From: Rhodoferax sp.
GTDB taxonomy: Bacteria > Pseudomonadota > Gammaproteobacteria > Burkholderiales > Burkholderiaceae_C
Length of the DNA stretch: 11,807 bases
NCBI GenBank assembly: GCA_020048795.1
Contig: JAIFMA010000227.1
Coordinates: 1-11,807, forward strand
Reading direction: 5' to 3'
Numbering within the stretch: position 1 is the first letter of the stretch; every line of letters begins with the position of its first letter. This document shows, piece by piece, positions 6,395 through 11,807 of the stretch. The notes below the pieces were generated by a model. That model saw only the letters and a list, made by a program, of their open reading frames with translations, made no database searches and had not been told where the DNA came from. The position numbers and the translations under genes were made by a program.

Positions 6395-6738
6395 GATGCC
6401 AGCGCCAGCACCGCCTGATCAACGCTGGCAAGGACCTTCAGCACCAGGTTGAAGCGGCTGACCTGAAAAACCTCATGAACAATCGGGGTCAGGGCCGCCA
6501 GGGCCAGCTTTCCCTGTTGTTGTTTGACCTGCTTGGCCGCCAGCATCAGCACCCGCAGGCCGACGCTGCTGATGAAGTCAACGCCTGAGAAATCAAGCAC
6601 CAGCGGTGTGCCAGATGCCGTACAACGCTGCAAATGGGGTGCTAGCGCGGCCTCAAAAGCACTCGCGTGCGCGTGGTCAATGCGACCGCTGACGGTTAAA
6701 ACCAGTGCCGTACCCTGGGTTCGTGATATGAGTTCCAA
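6391..6738 (-). CDS. STAS-domain anti-sigma-factor antagonist (RsbV/BtrV-like), 115 aa
   Basis: The protein is a single STAS domain: LVLTVSGRIDHAHASAFEAAL near the N-terminus, then LVLDFSGVDFISSVGLRVL. In SpoIIAA/RsbV the phosphorylated serine lies in DSSGL. The aligned stretch here is ISSVGL, and the second Ser (residue 58 counting from TTG) occupies the phosphorylation position. Partners should be the kinase at 1678-2118 and the phosphatase at 3192-5441. I place the start at TTG 6738 because GAGG at 6744-6747 is five bases upstream and the STAS fold begins there. A GTG at 6786 would add 16 residues (MRRYTWLRRF...) with no good ribosome site. This is the first gene of a three-gene operon, and its stop overlaps the next ATG by four bases. 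Whether it releases a sigma factor or acts on another target is unknown. Confidence 0.86.
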   Translation of the reverse strand: MELISRTQGTALVLTVSGRIDHAHASAFEAALAPHLQRCTASGTPLVLDFSGVDFISSVGLRVLMLAAKQVKQQQGKLALAALTPIVHEVFQVSRFNLVLKVLASVDQAVLALAS

Positions 6739-6743
6739 AGAAT

Positions 6744-6747
6744 CCTC
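6744..6747 (-). promoter_or_regulatory. Ribosome binding site supporting the TTG start of the STAS gene
   Basis: On the minus strand this reads GCGAGGATTCTTTG, with GAGG five bases before TTG at 6738. No comparable site precedes the upstream GTG at 6786. If correct, the operon begins with a rare initiation codon. Confidence 0.5.
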
Positions 6748-6826
6748 GCAAAGCTTGAATCGACGAAGCCAAGTATATCGGCGCACTGCCCGTTGGTGTC
6801 TCGGTTAGCCCGACTCAGGCCGAATC

Positions 6827-6890
6827 AGTAGCCAAATGTTGCTATGTTAAATATAGCTTTTGGCGCATATTTTATAAGGGCTGGAGGCAT
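6827..6890. repeat. Intergenic repeat copy B (Comamonadaceae-type)
   Basis: This copy begins with AGTAGCCAAAT at 6827-6837, contains the hairpin GCTAT-N7-ATAGC at 6841-6857, and has ATAAGGGCTGGAG at 6874-6886. The last motif matches 12 of 13 bases of the one in copy A (11044-11056). The first 11 bases are the exact reverse complement of the right end of copy A (11061-11071). It lies in the probable promoter region of the STAS operon. The element's limits are approximate. From memory, repeats with this core are scattered through Rhodoferax, Polaromonas and Acidovorax genomes; I could not check this. Confidence 0.6.
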
Positions 6891-7191
6891 AAAAGTCATA
6901 TTTATCCAAGTCAAAGCTTCGGGAATGCTGCCAAAGTGCCTGGCTGGCCGCAGTACTGTTCCCATCTCGGGCCTACCGGGACTATTGATAGCCCAAGGCC
7001 AGCTAGTGCAGCACCCCAGCAAAGGCTTCTCGAGCGGCAGCGGCTAGCCACAAGGTGGGGGCTGAGGCATTGGGTGGCAATTGGGAGCTGGATGATGCGC
7101 TATTGGGCGGCGTTGAAGACACCTCAGGTGCGGCGTGGGCGCATGCGTTGGTTGACTGATCCGGTCCTGGGTAGTGCAGCAGTATTGTTGC

Positions 7192-7204
7192 TGATGCCGC
7201 ATCA
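7192..7204. repeat. 13-bp palindrome just past the QmcA-like gene
   Basis: TGATGC and GCATCA flank a single C, ten bases beyond the stop codon of the minus-strand QmcA-like gene. A neighbouring CAGCA/TGCTG pair at about 7177-7193 could add a small stem. Without a T-run this is not a classical terminator, and its role is unknown. Confidence 0.3.
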
Positions 7205-7214
7205 CCCGCTGGAT

Positions 7215-8123
7215 CTACTTTTGTGTTTGTACCATCTTCATGGCCGAACTGATCAGCGCTGACACCTCGGTCATGTTGCTGGGCACGATCAGCGTGGTGG
7301 TGGCGTCTGCTGCCACCCGGCCATAGGCTTCCACGGCTTTTTCGGCCACTTTCAACTGCACAGCCTGCTCGCCACCGGGCTGGCGAATGGCCGCGGCCAC
7401 GCGCTCAATGGCCTGGGCATTGGCTTCGGCAACCGTCAGAATGGACGCTGCTTCGCCCTGTGCGTTGTTGATGGCGGCCTGTTTTTCACCTTCCGAACGG
7501 GCAATAAAGGCTTCGCGCTCGCCGGTGGCAATGTTGATCTGCTCCTGGCGGCGGCCTTCAGAGGCGGCGATCAGCGCACGTTTTTCGCGCTCGGCCGTGA
7601 TCTGCTGCTGCATGGCGTGCAAGATTTCTTTTGGTGGGGTCAGGTCTTTGATCTCGTAACGCAGCACCTTCACACCCCAGTTCAGCGCTGCCTCGTCAAT
7701 GGCCTGCACCACCTGGGCGTTGATGATGTCGCGTTCTTCAAAGGTCTTGTCAAGCTCAAGCTTGCCAATCACCGATCGCAACGAGGTTTGCGCCAGTTGC
7801 GAGATGGCCACAATGTAGTTACTTGACCCATAACTGGCCCGCATCGCATCGGTGACCTGAAAGTACAAAATGCCATCCACCTGCAACTGCGTGTTGTCGC
7901 GCGTGATGCAGACCTGGCTGGCAATGTCGAGCGGCACCTCTTTGAGCAGGTGTTTGTAGGCCACCTTGTCAACAAATGGCATCAGAAAATTCAGCCCGGG
8001 TGTCAGGGTACCGTTGTATTTACCCAGCCGCTCGACCACCCAGGCATGCTGCTGGGGCACCACCTTGACTGCACGGGTGATAAATATCACGGCGATAACG
8101 AACAGAACGACGGCAATTTCCAT
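7215..8123 (-). CDS. qmcA: SPFH/band 7 (stomatin/prohibitin) membrane protein, QmcA-like, 302 aa
   Basis: A single N-terminal membrane helix (about 3-18) is followed by the SPFH domain (about 20-180) with VVPQQHAWVVERLGKY at 21-36, LTPGLNFLMPFVD at 40-52, and the conserved GKLELDKTFEERDIIN at 120-135 and GVKVLRYEIKDLTPP at 150-164. A long Glu/Ala/Gln-rich coiled coil follows, about 165-245. Its length is close to that of E. coli QmcA (YbbK). Such proteins form large ring assemblies in membrane microdomains and influence membrane proteases and quality control. The ATG at 8123 has CGGAGAG at 8131-8137 upstream. The gene starts 18 bp after the NfeD-like gene ends, the usual SPFH/NfeD pairing. 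The precise role in this organism is not shown. Confidence 0.9.
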   Translation of the reverse strand: MEIAVVLFVIAVIFITRAVKVVPQQHAWVVERLGKYNGTLTPGLNFLMPFVDKVAYKHLLKEVPLDIASQVCITRDNTQLQVDGILYFQVTDAMRASYGSSNYIVAISQLAQTSLRSVIGKLELDKTFEERDIINAQVVQAIDEAALNWGVKVLRYEIKDLTPPKEILHAMQQQITAEREKRALIAASEGRRQEQINIATGEREAFIARSEGEKQAAINNAQGEAASILTVAEANAQAIERVAAAIRQPGGEQAVQLKVAEKAVEAYGRVAADATTTLIVPSNMTEVSALISSAMKMVQTQK

Positions 8124-8141
8124 GATGAGACTCTCCGGTAG

Positions 8142-8576
8142 TTAATGGGTTGGATGTTGTTTGAGGATCAGGCGGCTGCCAATGACTTCGACAATGGTGT
8201 AGTTGGCACTGGCTGCCACTTCACCGGTTGCCAGTTCTGCATCCCACTGGGCACCACGGTATTTGACGCTACAGGTGCCGTCATCGCGCCAGGCTGCTAC
8301 ATGCACGGTGGCACCAATGTCCATGTTGACATCATGATTGGCTTGTGCCGGTGGTGCCTGCGGCCGCGACTTCTTGAACAAATGCCAGGCCAGCACCGAG
8401 CCGCCCCCCACCGCCGCTGCCACCACCCACTGCCAGGTCATGACCAGACCGGCGTGGGCTGCCAGTGCTGCTGCCACCAGTCCAATCGAGAGCATCAGCA
8501 GGTAAAACGTGCCGGTGACGAGTTCGGTGGCAATCAGCGCACCTGCAGCCAGCCACCAAAGTGTTGAATCAGCCAT
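8142..8576 (-). CDS. NfeD-family membrane protein (YbbJ-like), 144 aa
   Basis: Two to three hydrophobic segments lie in the first half (about 5-27, 25-44 and 47-66). After a proline/alanine-rich linker, an OB-fold NfeD domain (about 85-141) follows, with DIGATVHVAAW, GTCSVKYRGAQWDAEL and IVEVIGSRLILK. NfeD proteins accompany SPFH proteins in the same operon and are thought to work with them in membrane organisation. I choose ATG at 8576, with AGGGA about eight bases upstream, because the hydrophobic N-terminus begins there. The open frame extends to 8726, but the extra 50 residues are basic, lack homology and overlap the divergent decarboxylase start. Only about 130 bp separates this gene from the decarboxylase. 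Confidence 0.87.
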   Translation of the reverse strand: MADSTLWWLAAGALIATELVTGTFYLLMLSIGLVAAALAAHAGLVMTWQWVVAAAVGGGSVLAWHLFKKSRPQAPPAQANHDVNMDIGATVHVAAWRDDGTCSVKYRGAQWDAELATGEVAASANYTIVEVIGSRLILKQHPTH

Positions 8577-8707
8577 ATTCTTTTCCCTGAGTATTACGCA
8601 CCGAGGTATTTTCCGTTGAAAGTGCTGCGCTGTCACCAAAGTTCGGGCTTTACTCCTTACACTTCGCGCCAATTTATCCCATTTGTCGTGCGTCGCTGGA
8701 GCCTGCC
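8577..8707. promoter_or_regulatory. Divergent intergenic region between nfeD-like and decarboxylase genes
   Basis: Both promoters must lie in these 131 bp unless the genes are expressed from afar. GGAG at 8698-8701 serves the decarboxylase ATG at 8708. I looked for -35/-10 pairs on both strands and found only weak matches (TTGAAA at about 8619; TAATAC on the minus strand at 8591-8596, too near the start). No operator palindrome stands out. Confidence 0.45.
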
Positions 8708-10996
8708 ATGAAATTTCGCTTTCCAATCGTCATTATTGATGAAGATTTTCGGTCAGAAAATACCTCAGGTCTGGGAATCCGGGCGCTGGCACACGCCATC
8801 GAGTCTGAAGGTTTTGAGGTGCTGGGGGTCACCAGCTATGGCGACCTGAGCCAGTTTGCCCAGCAGCAAAGCCGCGCCAGCACTTTTATTTTGTCGATTG
8901 ACGACGAGGAATTTACCCCGGGGCCAGATCTGGATCCGGCGGTATTGAATTTGCGCCATTTTATTGAAGAGGTGCGCCGCAAAAACCTGGATGTGCCGAT
9001 CTATATCTATGGCGAAACCAAAACCAGCCGTCACCTGCCCAATGACATTCTGCGCGAACTGCATGGTTTCATTCACATGTTTGAGGACACGCCCGAGTTT
9101 GTGGCGCGTCACATCATCCGTGAAGCCAAAAGTTATCTCGAAGGCGTACAGCCGCCGTTTTTCAAGGCCTTGTTGGACTACGCTGACGACGGTTCGTACT
9201 CGTGGCACTGCCCCGGGCACTCGGGTGGCGTGGCGTTTTTGAAAAGCCCGGTGGGCCAGATGTACCACCAGTTTTACGGCGAAAACATGTTACGCGCCGA
9301 TGTCTGCAACGCGGTGGAAGAACTTGGCCAACTGCTCGACCACGATGGCGCCATTGGCAAGAGCGAGCGCAACGCGGCGCGTATTTTTAACGCCGACCAC
9401 TGCTTTTTTGTCACCAATGGCACTTCCACCAGCAACAAGATGGTCTGGCACCATACGGTCGCACCCAATGACGTGGTGGTGGTGGACCGCAATTGCCACA
9501 AATCCATCTTGCACGCCATCATCATGACCGGCGCCATTCCGGTGTTTTTGAAGCCCACACGTAACCACTTTGGCATCATCGGGCCGATTCCAAAACACGA
9601 GTTTGAGCCGGCTGCGATCAAGGCCAAGATTGCCGCCAACCCGCTGGTCATGGCGCATTTGCCCGATATGGATATCAACCAGATCAAGCCCCGGGTGCTG
9701 ACGCTGACCCAGTCCACTTACGACGGCGTGTTGTACAACACCCAAACCGTCAAAACCATGCTCGATGGTTATGTGGAAAACATCCACTTTGACGAAGCCT
9801 GGCTGCCGCACGCGGCGTTTCACCCGTTTTACGGCGCTTACCACGCCATGGGCAAACGTCGGCCGCGGCCCAAACACGCCATGGTTTATGCCACCCAATC
9901 GATCCACAAGTTGCTGGCTGGCATCAGCCAGGCCAGCCATGTGCTGGTGCAGGATTCGCAAACCGTCAAGCTGGACAAAAACCTGTTCAACGAGGCGTTC
10001 ATGATGCACACCAGCACCAGCCCGCAGTACAGCATCATTGCCAGTTGCGACGTGGCAGCAGCCATGATGGAGCCCCCCGGTGGCACTGCGCTGGTCGAAG
10101 AAAGCATTGCCGAGGCGCTGGACTTCAGGCGTGCCATGCGCAAGATTGACCACGAATACGGCGACGACTGGTGGTTCAAGGTCTGGGGACCCGATAAATT
10201 TGCCGACGAAGGCATTGGCCGCGCTGATGACTGGATCATCAAGGGTGAGGCACGCAGCAACAAGTCGGGTGCCAACTGGCACGGCTTTGGCAAGATGGCG
10301 GCCGGCTTCAACATGCTCGACCCGATCAAATCGACCATCGTCACGCCCGGCATGGACCTGGATGGCAAGTTTGCCAAGACCGGCATTCCGGCCTCGGTGG
10401 TGACCAAGTTTTTGGCTGAGCATGGTGTGGTGGTGGAAAAAACCGGGCTGTACAGCTTTTTCATCATGTTCACCATTGGCATCACCAAGGGCCGCTGGAA
10501 CAGCATGCTCACTGCGTTGCAGCAGTTCAAGGACGACTACGCCAAAAACCAGCCAATGTGGCGCATCCTGCCCGAGTTTTGCCAAAAGCAGCCCAAGTAC
10601 GAAAACATGGGTCTGGCCGACCTGTGCCAGCATGTACACCAGTTGTATGCCAAATACGACATTGCCCGCCTGACCACCGACATGTACCTGAGCGATCTGG
10701 CACCTGCCATGAAGCCCAGCGATGCCTATGCGCACATTGCCCAGCGTTTGACCGAGCGGGTGGAGATTGACCAACTTGAGGGTCGGGTCACGGTGGGTCT
10801 GGTCACGCCGTATCCGCCGGGCATTCCGCTGCTGATTCCGGGCGAGGTGTTCAACAAGAAGATCGTGGATTATCTGAAGTTCTCACGCGAATTTAATGTC
10901 CAGTGCCCGGGTTATGAAACCGACATCCACGGACTGGTGGAAGAAGTCGGCCCGGATGGTCGGGTGCGCTACTTCGCGGACTGTGTCAAGCGCTGA
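8708..10996 (+). CDS. PLP-dependent Orn/Lys/Arg decarboxylase (LdcA/AdiA/CadA family), 762 aa
   Basis: This is a fold-type I decarboxylase with three parts. An N-terminal wing (receiver-like) domain, about 1-145, is followed by the PLP domain, about 150-600, and the C-terminal domain. Key features are SYSWHCPGHSGG at 163-174, NGTSTSNK at 237-244 and DRNCHKSILHAIIMTGA at 260-276. HFDEAW at 360-365 supplies Asp362, and ATQSIHKLLA at 395-404 carries the PLP lysine, Lys401. Length and sequence style resemble Pseudomonas LdcA and enteric AdiA/CadA more than small meso-DAP or alanine-racemase-fold decarboxylases. It would turn lysine, arginine or ornithine into the polyamine precursor with release of CO2, consuming a proton in the cytoplasm. 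The substrate cannot be fixed from motifs. The start is supported by GGAG at 8698-8701. No antiporter or regulator lies next to it, unlike the enteric acid-resistance operons, so polyamine metabolism is as likely as acid tolerance. Confidence 0.93.
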   Translation: MKFRFPIVIIDEDFRSENTSGLGIRALAHAIESEGFEVLGVTSYGDLSQFAQQQSRASTFILSIDDEEFTPGPDLDPAVLNLRHFIEEVRRKNLDVPIYIYGETKTSRHLPNDILRELHGFIHMFEDTPEFVARHIIREAKSYLEGVQPPFFKALLDYADDGSYSWHCPGHSGGVAFLKSPVGQMYHQFYGENMLRADVCNAVEELGQLLDHDGAIGKSERNAARIFNADHCFFVTNGTSTSNKMVWHHTVAPNDVVVVDRNCHKSILHAIIMTGAIPVFLKPTRNHFGIIGPIPKHEFEPAAIKAKIAANPLVMAHLPDMDINQIKPRVLTLTQSTYDGVLYNTQTVKTMLDGYVENIHFDEAWLPHAAFHPFYGAYHAMGKRRPRPKHAMVYATQSIHKLLAGISQASHVLVQDSQTVKLDKNLFNEAFMMHTSTSPQYSIIASCDVAAAMMEPPGGTALVEESIAEALDFRRAMRKIDHEYGDDWWFKVWGPDKFADEGIGRADDWIIKGEARSNKSGANWHGFGKMAAGFNMLDPIKSTIVTPGMDLDGKFAKTGIPASVVTKFLAEHGVVVEKTGLYSFFIMFTIGITKGRWNSMLTALQQFKDDYAKNQPMWRILPEFCQKQPKYENMGLADLCQHVHQLYAKYDIARLTTDMYLSDLAPAMKPSDAYAHIAQRLTERVEIDQLEGRVTVGLVTPYPPGIPLLIPGEVFNKKIVDYLKFSREFNVQCPGYETDIHGLVEEVGPDGRVRYFADCVKR

Positions 10997-11039
10997 TCGC
11001 TTACCTGATAGCTACAATAGTTGTAGCTATCAGCGCTTG
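10987..11039. repeat. Nested inverted repeat at the decarboxylase stop (possible bidirectional terminator or RNA-stabilising hairpin)
   Basis: The inner arms CTGATAGCTACAA (11005-11017) and TTGTAGCTATCAG (11021-11033) are a perfect 13-bp match around the loop TAG. An outer pair, CAAGCGCTGA (10987-10996) and TCAGCGCTTG (11030-11039), is also perfect; it includes the decarboxylase stop codon and shares 11030-11033 with the inner arm. The structure sits between two convergent genes. It lacks a following T-run on either strand, so Rho-independent termination is doubtful. Protection of mRNA 3' ends is an alternative. Confidence 0.65.
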
Positions 11040-11071
11040 AACAATAAGGGCTAGAGCACTATTTGGCTACT
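11005..11071. repeat. Intergenic repeat copy A (Comamonadaceae-type)
   Basis: The copy contains the hairpin core GCTAC-N7-GTAGC (11011-11027), the motif ATAAGGGCTAGAG (11044-11056) and the right end ATTTGGCTACT (11061-11071). That end is the inverse complement of the left end of copy B (6827-6837). It fills the short gap between the convergent decarboxylase and fabI genes, and its right end forms the fabI stop codon. Confidence 0.6.
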
Positions 11072-11807
11072 AAGTGGCGGTTTCCACGACGGCCACGGCG
11101 GTCTGGCTGACACCGCAGTCCACATACGAAATTTGCCCGGTCATGCCGGATGCCAGGTCGCTGAGTAAAAAGGCCGCCACGTTGCCAACTTCGTCAATCG
11201 TTACATTGCGCTTGAGCGGTGATGCGGCGGCAGAAATGCCCAGCAGTTTGCCAAAGTCCTTGATGCCGCTGGCCGCCAGCGTCTTGATGGCACCCGCGCT
11301 CAGTCCATTGACGCGAATGCCCTTGGCGCCGACGGCATCGGCCAGGTAGCGCACCGACGATTCGAGCGAAGCCTTGGCCAGGCCCATGGTGTTGTAGCTG
11401 GGCACCACCCGCACACCGCCCAGATAAGTCAGGGTCAGCAAGGACGCCGTATTGTTCAGATAGGGCAGGGCGGCCTTGGCCATGGCCGGAAAGCTGTAGG
11501 CGCTGATGTCGTGGGCGATACGGAAATTCTCACGCGTCAGGCCATCCAGAAAATTGCCGGCAATGGCCTCACGCGGGGCAAAGCCGATGCTGTGCACAAA
11601 ACCGTCAAACTTGGGCCAGTGCGTGGCCAGGTCGGTGAATAGTTTTTCGATCTGGGCATCGTCACCCACATCGCAGTCAAAAATCAGCCTGGAATTGAAA
11701 TCGGCAGCAAATTCGGTGATTCGGTCTTTAAAACGTTCACCCACGTAGCTGAACGCCAGCTCAGCACCCTGTGCATGGCAAGCTCTGGCAATGCCATAAG
11801 CAATCGA
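11070..11807 (-). CDS. fabI: Enoyl-[acyl-carrier-protein] reductase FabI, 5' end beyond the window
   Basis: FabI reduces the trans-2-enoyl-ACP with NADH in the last step of each fatty-acid elongation cycle. The frame is open to the window edge, where it begins SIAYGIARACHAQGAELAFSY. By alignment with E. coli FabI in memory, about 18 N-terminal residues are missing. Seen are DGFVHSIGFAP, the first active-site tyrosine in LTLTYLGG, and the catalytic Tyr-x6-Lys in SYNTMGLAKASLE. NGLSAGAIKTLAASGIKDF and the closing GQISYVDCG follow. This Y-x6-K spacing is that of FabI rather than the Y-x3-K of ordinary short-chain dehydrogenases. The reading frame has an internal GTG at 11744, which is not the start. 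The gene ends with TAG at 11070-11072, next to a second in-frame TAG, both within repeat copy A. It is convergent with the decarboxylase. Confidence 0.95.
   Translation of the reverse strand, partial: SIAYGIARACHAQGAELAFSYVGERFKDRITEFAADFNSRLIFDCDVGDDAQIEKLFTDLATHWPKFDGFVHSIGFAPREAIAGNFLDGLTRENFRIAHDISAYSFPAMAKAALPYLNNTASLLTLTYLGGVRVVPSYNTMGLAKASLESSVRYLADAVGAKGIRVNGLSAGAIKTLAASGIKDFGKLLGISAAASPLKRNVTIDEVGNVAAFLLSDLASGMTGQISYVDCGVSQTAVAVVETAT

Larger units (their letters stand above)
6787..7214. other. Non-coding stretch with one intergenic repeat
   Basis: This lies between the 3' end of the QmcA-like gene and the 5' end of the STAS operon, both on the minus strand. The STAS operon promoter should be here. 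The repeat copy at 6827-6890 lies within about 150 bp of the STAS start, and its AT-rich TTATAAAATATG on the minus strand could serve as a -10 region, but no matching -35 was clear. About 6900-7190 shows nothing recognisable. A 13-bp palindrome TGATGC-C-GCATCA lies at 7192-7204, beside the QmcA-like stop codon, and has no T-run. Short frames in this stretch encode no known domain. Confidence 0.55.

Noticed and set aside
5831..6418. Plus-strand open frame opposite the metallo-hydrolase gene
   Set aside because: It is opposite a gene with intact catalytic motifs and has no domain or ribosome site.
6936..7262. 108-codon frame between the QmcA-like and STAS genes, and a 65-codon frame opposite
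   Set aside because: No recognisable domain on either strand; the plus-strand frame runs into the 3' end of the QmcA-like gene in antisense.
8577..8726. N-terminal extension of the NfeD-like protein up to 8726
   Set aside because: The extra 50 residues precede a well-placed ribosome site and ATG at 8576, are not membrane-like, and would overlap the divergent decarboxylase start.
9290..10774. Long antisense open frame (494 codons) opposite the decarboxylase gene
   Set aside because: It lies wholly inside a clearly conserved coding sequence, its translation has no recognisable domain, and such mirrors are common in GC-rich genes.
11005..11033. Classical Rho-independent terminator after the decarboxylase
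   Set aside because: The stem is strong but AT-rich, and no T-run follows on either strand; it is kept as a repeat hairpin instead.
1..11807. CRISPR array, tRNA or rRNA genes
   Set aside because: No regularly spaced direct repeats and no cloverleaf or rRNA-like sequence were seen.

Overview
The window reads as chromosomal DNA of a betaproteobacterium, most likely Comamonadaceae (Rhodoferax/Polaromonas-like). The reasons are the GC-rich coding style, the closest remembered relatives of FabI, the decarboxylase and the FecR/OmpA/CHASE2 proteins, and short intergenic repeats with an ATAAGGGCTAGAG core that I associate from memory with that family. No database search was possible.

Layout. The left edge (about 1-176, minus) holds what looks like the broken end of an IS-type transposase. 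A secreted OmpA-domain protein follows (219-1091, plus), then about 590 bp without a convincing gene. From 1678 to 6738 lies a compact signalling locus: an RsbW-like ATPase/kinase (minus), a FecR-domain protein and a membrane-anchored OmpA-domain protein (plus, one base apart), and a tightly overlapped minus-strand operon running STAS antagonist, then metallo-beta-lactamase-fold hydrolase, then CHASE2-SpoIIE/PP2C phosphatase. About 480 bp of non-coding DNA with an intergenic repeat separates this from an NfeD-like/QmcA-like (SPFH) membrane pair (minus). Divergent from that pair is a 762-residue Orn/Lys/Arg decarboxylase (plus). The right edge carries most of fabI (minus), convergent with the decarboxylase. 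A second repeat copy forms a strong hairpin between the two and supplies the fabI stop codon.

How the genes work together. The three core parts of a partner-switching system are present within 5 kb: kinase (RsbW/BtrW type), STAS antagonist (RsbV/BtrV type, with a phosphorylatable serine position) and phosphatase (RsbU/BtrU type). Here the phosphatase is fused to an extracytoplasmic CHASE2 sensor. The FecR-like and OmpA-like envelope proteins embedded between them suggest that the signal comes from the periplasm or cell wall. The metallo-hydrolase, encoded between antagonist and phosphatase, is the least expected part. No sigma factor or obvious output protein is in the window, so the target is unknown. 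NfeD/QmcA, the decarboxylase and FabI look like ordinary housekeeping or stress genes.
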